30,712 nucleotides of DNA from Pseudomonadota bacterium (GCA_023402015.1 JAEXCU010000012.1:1-30712); one strand, 5' to 3'; shown: positions 13,901 to 21,420, counted from the first letter of the stretch. A program made the numbers and translations. Notes: generated by a model not told the origin, from the sequence alone.

Positions 13901-16042
13901 AAACCAAACGCCATTTTGGATATCTATCGCGCCCGTTGTTGCAGTAATTTGCGTTCCATGTGCGATAAACGCGCCATTCCCAGACAAAGAACCAACATCG
14001 GCATCATCAGAATAAATTTCAACCGTACCACCGTTATTTGCAGAAACACTGCCTGCGACGGTTAACTTGTCCGATGCAGTACCGCCGAAAATCAAAGTTC
14101 CTTTGTTTTCAGCCAAAACGTTTTGGCCAATTTCAATTGTCGCTGCATCAAATTGCGCACTGCGCGCGGCCGCGTTATCTGTTGCAGAAACATCGCCGTC
14201 AATTGTAATCGCACCAGTGTTGGATTTCATAATAAATCCGCGTGGGCCGGACACGGCAACGTTTACATTACCCGCCCCCAATGCCGCAACGCCACTGGCC
14301 GTAAAGTTGCCGTTGATTTGGATGCTGTCGCCGGCGGTTAATGCATATGTTGTGCCGTCAATATTTAATGCACCACCCGTTACAGACAAACCATTTGTTA
14401 TTGTCGCACCACCAACCAGTGCATTTAAATTAACCGTGCCACCATCAACATTTACCCCGCCCAACGAAACCGTACTGCCCGCGGTATCGGACCCACGAAT
14501 TGTCGTTGTGCCACTGTTGTTTGTTAAAATACCGGTCGCCGAAATTTCACGCGCATTCACCAACAAATTACCGTTGGAATTTGAAATATTTCCACTGATT
14601 GTAATACGGCCCGTTGTATCGGTTGGTGCGGTTATTTCCAACGAATCGCCGGTGTTAACAACACCTGCCAACTGAACCGTGTTTCCGTTTAATACCATGG
14701 TACCGGCATTGGAAACATTTCCCTGAACATTTAATGCACCCGCAGAAATAATTTCTGTGTCTGACGCCGCCGCATTTGATACCGCCCCGGATATAACAAT
14801 ACCCGTACCGGCCGCATCTGTGGCATTCATTGTTAATTTATTACCGCGATTTTCAACAGACGTCGCCGTAATAGATTGCCCCAGCAATGTCATATTCGCG
14901 TTTGCATTCGTCGTGCCATTTACAATTTGACGCGCGTCTATATTTCCCTGGCGGACAGCCAAATTGAAATTGTTTAAATCATTTGAAAATACCTGCAACC
15001 ATGCATCATTATTTGTCCCGGCACCAAACACCAGTGTACCCGTATCCAAACTGAACGTGTTGGTGTTTTGCATTGCACTTAAATCAAAACCGAATGCCAG
15101 GTTTGTTTCACCACGAACCGTCAGGTTTAAATTACCCTTGTTCACAAATGACGGATTGGATGCGTCGCCACCAGAAACGGTCAGGCTGTCCACGTTCATC
15201 GTCATTGTTCCGGCATTGGAATCATTTTTAATGGTTCCGGCCACAGAAACATTTACAACGTCCGCGGGATTCTGCCGACCAATTGTCATCATTGTACCAG
15301 AATTTTCAATACTGCCCGTGCTGGTTAAATCGCCGCCCAACGTAATGTTCATTGCGCCGGCCAAATTTTCAATATTACCCGATTCTATTTCTGCCGCATT
15401 AATTGTCGCATTTCCACCACCATTATTGGACAATTGGGCCATTGTAATTTTACCCGTTGCGGCAATATTTGTCTCGCCACCGGTTGAATTAATTGCACCG
15501 GTGTTAATGACATTGGCCGATATCTTTAAATCGGCCGCAGATTCAATTGCATCATTAACTGTAAAATTATTTATGTTTTCGGCCACAAATCCACCGTCTG
15601 CAATAATATTGCCAAACGATGCGTCAATTGTTGTGCCAGCGGTCTGCGCCTTGATACCCAATGTGTATCCGTTTAAAACCTGCAATAAACTGCCAACGGA
15701 TACGTTTCCATCAGAACTGATTGTAAAAACACTGTCCACGCCGGTTTCTGCATATAAATCACCCGTTGTCCCGCCCTGGGAATCACGACCGATATACATA
15801 TTATTTGCAACGGTTAAACCCTGGCTGGTACCGGTGGCGGAATCGCGGTTCAGAACAATTCCATTACCAGATTGAATGACAACATTTTCACCGGTCGTAT
15901 CCAGTCCCGTCATTCCACCATCACCACCGACCGCGTTTCCTGTACCGGGATTAAAATTTGGTGTATAACCATTTGGGTAAACAACGGCACCCGCGCTGAA
16001 CGGCGCCAAGCAGCATATAATAGAAAGTAATTTTTTCATCAT
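10931..16042 (-). CDS. Giant autotransporter adhesin (type Va secretion)
   Basis: A protein of 1703 residues. The signal peptide is about residues 1-19 (MMKKLLSIICCLAPFSAGA). Residues about 30-1250 are made of short repeats rich in Asn, Thr, Gly, Ala and Val, of the type NAGTMVLNGN or TNSGGTLTVNA, which predict a long parallel beta-helix passenger with few charged residues and almost no cysteine. A linker containing DTDGDGIPD, a calcium-binding-like motif, precedes the C-terminal region. The last 280 residues alternate polar and hydrophobic strands (WADFDFGMFTQ, FSVSGGFDWQHS, and others) and end in SGSYRF with terminal Phe, the mark of an outer-membrane beta-barrel assembled by Bam. Probably a surface adhesin. 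It has no processing protease and is transcribed alone. Confidence 0.93.
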   Translation of the reverse strand: MMKKLLSIICCLAPFSAGAVVYPNGYTPNFNPGTGNAVGGDGGMTGLDTTGENVVIQSGNGIVLNRDSATGTSQGLTVANNMYIGRDSQGGTTGDLYAETGVDSVFTISSDGNVSVGSLLQVLNGYTLGIKAQTAGTTIDASFGNIIADGGFVAENINNFTVNDAIESAADLKISANVINTGAINSTGGETNIAATGKITMAQLSNNGGGNATINAAEIESGNIENLAGAMNITLGGDLTSTGSIENSGTMMTIGRQNPADVVNVSVAGTIKNDSNAGTMTMNVDSLTVSGGDASNPSFVNKGNLNLTVRGETNLAFGFDLSAMQNTNTFSLDTGTLVFGAGTNNDAWLQVFSNDLNNFNLAVRQGNIDARQIVNGTTNANANMTLLGQSITATSVENRGNKLTMNATDAAGTGIVISGAVSNAAASDTEIISAGALNVQGNVSNAGTMVLNGNTVQLAGVVNTGDSLEITAPTDTTGRITISGNISNSNGNLLVNAREISATGILTNNSGTTTIRGSDTAGSTVSLGGVNVDGGTVNLNALVGGATITNGLSVTGGALNIDGTTYALTAGDSIQINGNFTASGVAALGAGNVNVAVSGPRGFIMKSNTGAITIDGDVSATDNAAARSAQFDAATIEIGQNVLAENKGTLIFGGTASDKLTVAGSVSANNGGTVEIYSDDADVGSLSGNGAFIAHGTQITATTGAIDIQNGVWFDGTSQTTGLIVRDTNDLTLKTAAAGQDINLAGGITIGTGNRLGVDSANAVAISGLVNTTGTLDVDAITTATFNNAITNGGTLTVNAQTIDAQDITNTATANLTATGDITTNNITNSSEFTINGATIIAGAVDSTAGILDITGNSLNVAYLTITGGNANVAAATITATNDISVSGDLMQGSGSTGMLNITENNAVVSAKNLTVGGDFSVNGNAVDYRITNNATITGNINVASGADADLSAQTIAASNLTNAGTLKLAATNGITLGTVVNNAGTLTLDSGAANSIITSFTMNGGNAALSGTGMVSGGVFTTGGMLYQNYNGALETGDVNVVANNYAITAANVNVHGITQNSGAMVLNTSDITVGADINATNLRIAANPSNDWLNVNVAGNVSGGVGFIGLEQMTIGGNYVFNDGSKINAAILPYATNVGPNNTTRNYWSTVSLADDNTLGQITNAADGQALITVGDKFVTNVSNLGNGSNGGPLKDAQIGIDLRDIVDQGTAIWFLHANNGMDELATKIRNLNVNFCNADGSLCFNYLDSLKPTNGADTDLPAYLSMRDTDGDGIPDSIYIVFDPRFGGPVEVFKIQPIVERTQPHTNGEYVSAGALDNMIAGQLQNTGFYNRTPIEAIPLIFKGTNLETMANELYKRMEYYDLQRDGTGLARFSRLFQVREIEQIAGSVSLNEHTNFRSFEDRMFDEFIWNRNRNLKKAWADFDFGMFTQDVADGKRVDGNRFSVSGGFDWQHSETLILGLTGRVSHMSGKNDDTMELGYQPGQSIIGNVNVDVADTNIGLGGYLMKTLGEKTRVYGNAFLDMHLLDVSRDQNFVASIDGTGTAFSIMSEWGLLHDWLNQYIVGNMYARVGYNFGFSVKEKAAGHNYMDLKSDGYLVFTPGYSLTAQKRIYPSAWMQIRPYATIGIEYDVLGMPDSAKYKFAPAHSYTKYDIDIDPMWANIGGGVEVLSARGYQVGLDYRYQYNSQIQLHNIKISGSYRF

Positions 16043-16147
16043 ATTTTTATTTCATTCTGATTAGATTTATGATTATATTATGGCACAATTCCATTTCCCT
16101 GACAAGGCGAAACTGAACATCAAAACATAATTCAAGGAGAAAAAGAA

Positions 16148-17410
16148 ATGTATGAAATAAAAAAAGTCCATGCACGTCAAATTATGGACAGTCGCGGTAA
16201 TCCAACAATTGAATGTGATATTGTTTTGTCCGGCGGCGCAATGGGTCGCGCGGCGGTTCCATCCGGCGCATCCACCGGCAGTTTTGAGGCATTGGAATTG
16301 CGCGACGGCGGAAACGCATACATGGGCAAAGGCGTTTTGACCGCGGTCAAAAATGTGAACGAAATTATCGCACCTGCAATTATGGGCATGGACGCATCCG
16401 CCCAAACGGCGTTGGATGAAAAAATGATTGCCCTGGACGGAACACAAAACAAAGACAAATTGGGCGCCAATGCGATATTGGCGGTATCCCTGGCGGCGGC
16501 GCATGCAGTTGCAAATCAAAAACAAATTCCATTATATAAATATATTGCATCAATTTATGGCAACGCGAATCCAGATGTTTTACCACGCCCAATGATGAAC
16601 ATTATTAATGGTGGCGCACACGCGGACAATGGCCTGGACGCCCAGGAATTTATGATTATTCCAAATGGTGCCGAAAACGAAGTTGCGGCGATTCGCATGG
16701 GCAGTGAAATTTTCCATAACCTGAAATCCATTTTGAAAAAATCTGGCAATTCCACGAACGTTGGCGACGAAGGCGGATTTGCACCAAATTTCCATTCATG
16801 TAATGAAGCATTGGATACAATTATCGCCGCCATTCAGGCCGCGGGTTATAAACCCGGTGAACAGGTATCAATCGGCCTGGACGTTGCATCATCTGAATTT
16901 TATCGCGATGGCGTATATGAATTCGAAAGCAAAAAATTATCATCTGATGAAATGATTTCATTTTATGAAAAATTGATTGCGGATTATCCAATTATTTCCA
17001 TAGAAGACGCCCTGGCCGAAGAAGATTGGGATGGATGGAAAAAACTGACCGAAAAAATCGGCGACAAATGCCAATTGGTCGGGGACGATTTATTCGTTAC
17101 CAACCCGGCGCGCCTGGAACGTGGAATCGCGGCGGGTATCGCAAATGCAATTTTGATCAAGGTAAATCAAATTGGCAGTTTGACAGAAACACTTCGCGCG
17201 ATTAAAATGGCCCAGGATGCAAAATATGGCGTGATTATTTCGCACCGCAGTGGCGAAACCGAAGACACGACAATTGCGGACCTGGCGGTGGCAACAAACG
17301 CCGGCCAGATTAAAACCGGATCTATGTCGCGCACAGACAGAATGGCAAAATATAACCAGTTAATTCGTATTCAGGAAGAATTGGGAAATTCTGCCAAATA
17401 TGGTATATAA
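16148..17410 (+). CDS. eno: Enolase (phosphopyruvate hydratase)
   Basis: A protein of 420 residues, close to the usual 425-430. It interconverts 2-phosphoglycerate and phosphoenolpyruvate in glycolysis. The start IKKVHARQIMDSRGNPTIE, the loop VPSGASTGSFEA, the segment NVGDEGGFAPN, the metal ligands in SIEDALAEEDWDGW and LVGDDLFVTN, and the signature ILIKVNQIGSLTET are intact, with the catalytic Lys in the last. AAGGAG stands 9 nt before the ATG. The 105-nt gap to the divergent autotransporter gene must hold both promoters. Confidence 0.98.
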   Translation: MYEIKKVHARQIMDSRGNPTIECDIVLSGGAMGRAAVPSGASTGSFEALELRDGGNAYMGKGVLTAVKNVNEIIAPAIMGMDASAQTALDEKMIALDGTQNKDKLGANAILAVSLAAAHAVANQKQIPLYKYIASIYGNANPDVLPRPMMNIINGGAHADNGLDAQEFMIIPNGAENEVAAIRMGSEIFHNLKSILKKSGNSTNVGDEGGFAPNFHSCNEALDTIIAAIQAAGYKPGEQVSIGLDVASSEFYRDGVYEFESKKLSSDEMISFYEKLIADYPIISIEDALAEEDWDGWKKLTEKIGDKCQLVGDDLFVTNPARLERGIAAGIANAILIKVNQIGSLTETLRAIKMAQDAKYGVIISHRSGETEDTTIADLAVATNAGQIKTGSMSRTDRMAKYNQLIRIQEELGNSAKYGI

Positions 17411-17422
17411 TTGGTGAAACAA

Positions 17423-17449
17423 CCGGGGTGGGTTAAATCACCGCCCCGG
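17423..17449 (+). other. Hairpin after eno
   Basis: CCGGGG/CCCCGG arms with an inner GG/CC, followed by AAAAATAAAAA rather than a T-run. It may be a 3'-end structure; the next gene starts 11 nt later. Confidence 0.4.
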
Positions 17450-17460
17450 AAAAATAAAAA

Positions 17461-17670
17461 ATGACGGACGTATTATTTTATATTTTGCTGGGTTTAAAAT
17501 ATATGGCGGCCATCGCCATTGTTGCAATTATTGTTATGACGCCGGCGTGGCTGGCGCGCCAAACCAAAAAAGATAAAACCAATATGACGCGCGTTCGCCT
17601 GGCCAGTTGGACATTGGGTTGGACCGGTATCGCATGGTTGTGGGCCCTGATATTCGCAACCAAAAAATGA
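17461..17670 (+). CDS. Small two-helix membrane protein, superinfection-immunity-like
   Basis: A protein of 69 residues with two membrane helices (about 5-30 and 46-65) separated by a basic loop ARQTKKDKTNMTR. The order PAWLAR, basic loop, then LGWTGIAWLWALIFA resembles the small superinfection immunity family of two-helix proteins (pattern GWTxIGWxxAL). Such proteins are found in phages and in many bacterial chromosomes, so the name need not mean a phage role here. GGAAAA lies upstream of the ATG. It starts about 50 nt after eno on the same strand and may be co-transcribed. Confidence 0.65.
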   Translation: MTDVLFYILLGLKYMAAIAIVAIIVMTPAWLARQTKKDKTNMTRVRLASWTLGWTGIAWLWALIFATKK

Positions 17671-17683
17671 CGACAGAAATAGA

Positions 17684-17712
17684 TTGCGCAAATCGGCGAA
17701 AATCTGTATAAT
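17684..17712 (+). promoter_or_regulatory. Sigma70 promoter
   Basis: TTGCGC, 17 nt, TATAAT. A transcript from about 17719 would enter the short open frame and terminator-like hairpin described next. Confidence 0.8.
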
Positions 17713-17738
17713 AATTACCATAAAAACCAGGAAAAAAT

Positions 17739-17786
17739 ATGCCGAAAACAAACCACCGATTAAATTGGCGGTTTTTTTTCTTATAA
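17739..17786 (+). CDS. Possible 15-residue leader peptide overlapping a hairpin
   Basis: MPKTNHRLNWRFFFL with AGGA about 7 nt before its ATG and a strong promoter 27 nt upstream. Its codons for Asn-His-Arg to Phe run through the hairpin and T-run at 17751-17779. A ribosome reading it would open the hairpin, so translation could control read-through into the downstream gene. It may also be the broken 5' end of that gene, since no single frameshift joins them cleanly. There is no direct evidence that it is made. Confidence 0.4.
   Translation: MPKTNHRLNWRFFFL
17751..17779 (+). terminator. Terminator-like hairpin between promoter and gene
   Basis: AACC-A-CC/GG-C-GGTT stem with one mismatch, followed by eight T. 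It lies 45 nt upstream of the next gene and downstream of a promoter, so it could attenuate. Confidence 0.6.
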
Positions 17787-17823
17787 AAATTCCGGATTTG
17801 TGCATATTTTATCCCTTTGATTT

Positions 17824-18534
17824 TTGCCGATTCTAAACGGTGGATTGCTGTCTACGACACTGCTTGTAATGTTTCCAGCAAACAATGACGCATATGCCGA
17901 CAGTTGCGGCACCGGGTGCGATATATTTTTTCAATTCACATCATGCATCGGCAAAGAAATAAATGAAGATATTTTCCGCAATTGTGCGACTGTTGGCAGC
18001 ATTGAATGTCAAAAACAAATAAAAAATGAACAGACCCGCGCCAAAGGCGTGTGTGAAGAACAATTTAAAAAAAATTATTCCGGCAACCAGTTAAATGCTC
18101 TGCTGTCCATGTCCGATGTACTTTCCAAGTATGCCACAGACTTTGTTATTAATTATACCTTGGTGAATAATGCTTCTGCCGATGAAATAAAAAAAATTTT
18201 GCGCACAGATACGGAAAACCTGATAAATTTCGTATTTGTGGAAAATTCAGCCGCTGGGTGGGATATTTGCAAAATACCGGCACAAAACTATTACATTCGC
18301 CCAGGCAGTGATAAATACCAGGAATGGGGCATTGGACTAAGTTGCCATATATGCCCAAATGGCGGACAAACAATGGGCACGACCAATACTACACCAATTT
18401 TTATTACCAGTTGTTATTTATCGCCCGGCGCATTCAGTGATACCACCGGCCGCGGCGACATTTCAGACATTTGCCCGTATCTTCCCGATGGTTATACCCA
18501 GGAAAACGCCCAGGATATTGTATGGTATTTATAA
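17824..18534 (+). CDS. Secreted cysteine-containing protein (paralogue family member), start unclear
   Basis: 236 residues if the TTG at 17824 is the start. An in-frame TGA lies just upstream (17818-17820) and no ATG with a ribosome site is present. The hydrophobic stretch LLSTTLLVMF followed by NDAYA-DSC looks like the second half of a signal peptide, but the basic N-region is missing, so the 5' end may be damaged. The mature part has paired cysteines (CGTGC, CIGKE, CATVG, ECQKQ, VCEEQ). Its C terminus carries CHICPNGG, then IFITSCYLSPGAFSDTTG, the ITSCYLP-type motif of the other secreted proteins here. It lacks the final CYY. The function is unknown. Confidence 0.65.
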   Translation: MPILNGGLLSTTLLVMFPANNDAYADSCGTGCDIFFQFTSCIGKEINEDIFRNCATVGSIECQKQIKNEQTRAKGVCEEQFKKNYSGNQLNALLSMSDVLSKYATDFVINYTLVNNASADEIKKILRTDTENLINFVFVENSAAGWDICKIPAQNYYIRPGSDKYQEWGIGLSCHICPNGGQTMGTTNTTPIFITSCYLSPGAFSDTTGRGDISDICPYLPDGYTQENAQDIVWYL

Positions 18535-18571
18535 ATACCCCGGCCAATAAATAACATTTCTTATTTTTAAA

Positions 18572-18853
18572 TTAATTGATGTAATAACAATGGGATGTGT
18601 ATGTAAAACTGCCCGCGGCGTCTGAACCGGTTGTCCCAGACGGTAAATAGCACGATGTTATGCCGCCCGTATTTCTGTCCGCCGTTATTCCATATACCCC
18701 ACCCGACGACGGGCATCGCGAACATGTCCCCGATGTCAAATAATATCCCGCCTTACATGCAGTGTATGTTTTGGTCGTTGCCTGACATGCCGCATTCGCG
18801 CGCGTGGTGGTAATTATTGTGATTACTGCGATAAATATCATCATCTTATTCAT
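18572..18853 (-). CDS. Small secreted cysteine-rich protein (paralogue family member)
   Basis: A protein of 93 residues. Signal peptide MNKMMIFIAVITIITTTRANA is followed by CQATTKTYTACKAGYYLTSG, CSRCPSSGG, ITSCYLPSGT, and a final TSHCYYIN. This is close to the minimal form of the family: one CxAGYY unit, the CxxCP unit, ITSCYLP and CYY. ATG 18853 overlaps the upstream gene's stop by four bases (ATGA), with GGAGG about 9 nt before it inside the upstream gene, so translation is probably coupled. Confidence 0.85.
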   Translation of the reverse strand: MNKMMIFIAVITIITTTRANAACQATTKTYTACKAGYYLTSGTCSRCPSSGGVYGITADRNTGGITSCYLPSGTTGSDAAGSFTYTSHCYYIN

Positions 18854-19203
18854 TGCTGTATCCTCCAACATGCGATACATGTTGTATCTGTGTTGTTTTT
18901 GACTGTACAGCAACCGACCTGTGAACTGGTTGCGGTGCACGTTCCATAATTTTGTGTATAGTATCCGGTTTCATCACTGCCACTGGTACTGCTGCGACTG
19001 CACGTTGTCCCGGCCAGTGAATAACCCGACGGACATGAATATTCCAACATGTAATTACTGTTGGGGCAACACGATTGTCCGGCCTTACATGTTTCATTAA
19101 AACTGGCAACGGTTGTGCATGACGAAACCTGGGCTGCGTGTGATGTGGCACACCACCCCACGGCGGTCGCAGCCGCCAAATAAAATATTGGTATTTTTTT
19201 CAT
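18850..19203 (-). CDS. Secreted cysteine-rich protein, first gene of a two-gene unit
   Basis: A protein of 117 residues. Signal peptide MKKIPIFYLAAATAVGWCATSHA is followed by about 12 cysteines in a CKAGQSCCPN, CPSGYSLAGTTC and CCTVKN arrangement. It lacks the ITSCY/CYY end of its neighbours; that end is supplied by the gene overlapping its stop codon. The two may once have been one protein split by a frameshift, or may be made in equal amounts. AAGGGA precedes the ATG by about 8 nt. Leader RNA C and its promoter lie upstream. Confidence 0.82.
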   Translation of the reverse strand: MKKIPIFYLAAATAVGWCATSHAAQVSSCTTVASFNETCKAGQSCCPNSNYMLEYSCPSGYSLAGTTCSRSSTSGSDETGYYTQNYGTCTATSSQVGCCTVKNNTDTTCIACWRIQQ

Positions 19204-19228
19204 TCCTGTATCCCTTTTTGTTTTTTAC

Positions 19229-19467
19229 AAAAAAACCGCCAGAAATTGGCGGTCGGGGATTTCAGAAAATCATAATTGTCAATGACCCCAATGGTTTTTG
19301 GGCAAACCCTGTTGTATAACCATCGGATCCCCGACCCAATACGGATCGGGTGATAAAACATACGGCGCATTTGCGCCGACATTTTTCATCGTCGGATTCA
19401 ACACACATTCGCGTGTTGTACAATTACGGGATTTCTGACGTCCCTGAGCCAACATCCCTGTTGATTC
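19229..19467 (-). ncRNA. Structured leader RNA C ending in a terminator
   Basis: About 239 nt, ending 25 nt before the start codon of the two-gene unit. The 5' end has TGAATCAACAGGGATGTTGG, which folds as CAACA/TGTTG, then CAGGGACGT and a GGGA/TCCC hairpin. CAACAC/GTGTTG is followed by AATCCG, then CCGAC/GTCGG and GGCGC/GCGCC. Segment 1 CCCGAUC (19350-19344) can pair with segment 2 GGUCGGGG (19336-19329), which can also pair with segment 3 CCCCGACC (19258-19251). Segment 3 leads into CCGCCA/TGGCGG and a T-run. Confidence 0.75.
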
Positions 19468-19474
19468 ATTGGTA

Positions 19475-19503
19475 ATTATAATTTATGCGGAATTTAAAAA
19501 CAA
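19475..19503 (-). promoter_or_regulatory. Promoter of leader RNA C
   Basis: TTGTTT, 17 nt, TATAAT on the minus strand. The expected start point coincides with the conserved 5' end of the leader. Confidence 0.85.
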
Positions 19504-19504
19504 G

Positions 19505-19540
19505 AAATAAAAAATCACGGGGGACAGTTGTCCCCCGTGA
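19505..19540 (-). terminator. Terminator of the 50-residue protein gene
   Basis: A 12-bp stem TCACGGGGGACA/TGTCCCCCGTGA (19515-19540) followed in the minus direction by a T-rich run. Confidence 0.9.
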
Positions 19541-19566
19541 TGAAAATTCATTTTTAACGGCCGTGA

Positions 19567-19719
19567 TTATTTTTCGTTTCCGTCGTTTTGTACATTTACA
19601 CCACGCGCCATCAGTTCTGCCGCCAAATTAACCGCAGCAATACCTTTTTTATAACCTGCGCCTGTCGCCTTGGCTTTCAAGGCGGCGGTGGCTGCATCAA
19701 ATTTGTTTACATCAGTCAT
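19567..19719 (-). CDS. Small conserved-looking protein of 50 residues
   Basis: Starts MTDVNKFDAATAALKAKATG and continues AGYKKGIAAVNLAAELMARG before a short polar end (QNDGNEK). It is helical and alanine-rich, with no signal peptide or membrane segment. It has its own complete unit: TTGACA promoter, GAGG before the ATG, and a strong terminator, which argues that it is expressed. I do not recognise the family. Confidence 0.75.
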   Translation of the reverse strand: MTDVNKFDAATAALKAKATGAGYKKGIAAVNLAAELMARGVNVQNDGNEK

Positions 19720-19759
19720 CTATAATGCCTCTTTCAAAAACATCTCTCTGACAACGGCC

Positions 19760-19788
19760 AGCATATACTAATAATTATTTTTTGTCAA
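19760..19788 (-). promoter_or_regulatory. Promoter of the 50-residue protein gene
   Basis: TTGACA, 17 nt, TATGCT on the minus strand. Confidence 0.82.
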
Positions 19789-19813
19789 GTATTATTATAT
19801 ACTGCCCTGCACT

Positions 19814-21292
19814 TTATTGCGCACAACCATACATACCGCATTCAACCGTATCGGAATATTCTTCCACTGCAATGGCAACCGGTACCGGTTTTGCAGGTTC
19901 TGTATAGTGAACTTCTTTGACCACGCGAACGCGGCGATTCTGGGCATTTGCAACACCGTCCGGTGTTGGTACCGCCAAACCTTCTTCGCCCGCGGATACC
20001 GCAACGATTTGGCTGGCCGGGATGCCGTATTTAATTAACATTTTTTGCACTGCCTCGGCACGGCGTCCACCCAGTGAATAATTGTAATCTTTGCTGCCCA
20101 TTGTATCGGTGTGGCCAACAACAGAAACCTTGATATTCTTGTTAGACTGCGTTGCCGTTGCCAATTTTTTAATCAATTCGTCATATTCTGGTTTAATTGT
20201 TGCCTTGTTAAAGTCAAAGCGGATTTCCAGAATTTCTTCCATAACATGTTGTTTCGGTTCCAATGGAATCTGTTGAACCTTAATCATGGTTCTTTCGCCG
20301 GCGGTTGCCTGAATTTGATCCAGACGTTTATTAATTGCGGCCAGTTCTGCGCGCATCGCCATCATCATGTTAATGAATTCTTCGCGGCTGACCATTTCGT
20401 CGCCAACCATTGGAATTTCCTGGACCGGTTGGGCAACAGGGGTGTCTTGACAATCTGTTGTGCCATCGGCACAAACCGTTTTATCACCGCCAAAAATATT
20501 CTGGTTAAATACCAACGGTTGAACCGGTACCGGATTAATCAAATGTTCCGGTACATTTACATTGTTAACAATAATTACGCCTTCGCGGGCCTTGCCTGCA
20601 CCATTCATCGCAGACATCGCGCGTGTATCAGGGTAATAATCCACCGGGCGATTGCTGGCATTTGGTTGTTTAACCGCAATTGTTTCCGTTTGGGTTTCCA
20701 TAACTGTTGTTGTGGCGCGATTGTTTACAATTTTACCACCCTTGCAATCACGTAATGCAACCATAGTTTTCTGAAAACGATCGCGACATTCGTTTGCGGT
20801 ACCTGTCTGGCCACTGGCCGCGGCAGATAGCCAGCAATCAAATTTTGCCTGCGCCTCGGCCGCTAATTGTGGGTTATTTTCACTGGCATCATTTTTTAAT
20901 TGATCCAGCAATTGGTTATATGCGGTGTATAATTCAAAAGATTCTTGTTCGTCTTCAACCGGCCAATTTTCCAACGTTTCCGGGAAAGGCAATTCACCAC
21001 TGAATGCCGCGACCGCCTTTTGTGCGAACAATTCACCCATTTCGGAATAACCACTGGTGCGGGCATTATAAATTGCATAAGAACGATAATTCATCGCCAA
21101 TTGGTTTAAAAAGGAATCTTGGTGCGGGGCCGTATAAACATCCAATTGTTCAACATAGTCAACCGTCGGTGTCGCCATCGGCGCATAATATCCATCATCA
21201 TGGGAACCGGCACATCCCGCCAACACCACCACAGATGTCAGGGCCATTGCGCGGCATATATTCCATCCAAAGATGCAAGATTTATTTTTCAT
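19814..21292 (-). CDS. OmpA-family outer-membrane lipoprotein
   Basis: A protein of 492 residues. A signal peptide with lipobox VLAGC predicts lipidation at the cysteine after about residue 25. Residues about 60-190 are helical, with a Gln/Asn/Ala-rich region. A short coiled-coil-like stretch (MMAMRAELAAINKRLDQIQA) precedes the C-terminal OmpA domain. That domain starts near ILEIRFDFNKATIKPEY, has VSVVGHTDTMGSKDYNYSLGGRRAEAVQKML, and the end NAQNRRVRVV; its conserved Asp and Arg bind peptidoglycan. It probably anchors the outer membrane to the wall. A 40-residue tail with two cysteines follows. AAAGGGA lies before the ATG. It has its own promoter (21319-21347). Confidence 0.93.
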   Translation of the reverse strand: MKNKSCIFGWNICRAMALTSVVVLAGCAGSHDDGYYAPMATPTVDYVEQLDVYTAPHQDSFLNQLAMNYRSYAIYNARTSGYSEMGELFAQKAVAAFSGELPFPETLENWPVEDEQESFELYTAYNQLLDQLKNDASENNPQLAAEAQAKFDCWLSAAASGQTGTANECRDRFQKTMVALRDCKGGKIVNNRATTTVMETQTETIAVKQPNASNRPVDYYPDTRAMSAMNGAGKAREGVIIVNNVNVPEHLINPVPVQPLVFNQNIFGGDKTVCADGTTDCQDTPVAQPVQEIPMVGDEMVSREEFINMMMAMRAELAAINKRLDQIQATAGERTMIKVQQIPLEPKQHVMEEILEIRFDFNKATIKPEYDELIKKLATATQSNKNIKVSVVGHTDTMGSKDYNYSLGGRRAEAVQKMLIKYGIPASQIVAVSAGEEGLAVPTPDGVANAQNRRVRVVKEVHYTEPAKPVPVAIAVEEYSDTVECGMYGCAQ

Positions 21293-21318
21293 AAAAATCC
21301 CTTTTTATTATCCCCCAT

Positions 21319-21347
21319 ATTATACGATTTTTGACGAATATAGTAAA
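21319..21347 (-). promoter_or_regulatory. Promoter of the OmpA-family gene
   Basis: TTTACT, 17 nt, TATAAT on the minus strand. Confidence 0.75.
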
Positions 21348-21385
21348 GCGAAAAAACATTTGGTAAAAATGACGGTTTAAATATC

Positions 21386-21414
21386 TTGTTTTTATGCCAC
21401 CACTAAATTATACT
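21386..21414 (+). promoter_or_regulatory. Promoter of leader RNA D
   Basis: TTGTTT, 17 nt, TATACT on the plus strand, the same form as for leaders A and C. Confidence 0.82.
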
Positions 21415-21420
21415 TTTATT

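Noticed and set aside
13335..15875. Long plus-strand open frames inside the autotransporter region (for example 14067-14675 and 14964-15875)
   Set aside because: They are antisense to the repetitive autotransporter gene. Their Val/Pro/Ala-rich products mirror its Asn/Thr codons, and no ribosome sites stand out.
17461..17670. Superinfection-immunity-like protein as evidence of a prophage
   Set aside because: Such two-helix proteins are common on chromosomes, and no phage structural, integrase or replication genes are present in the window.
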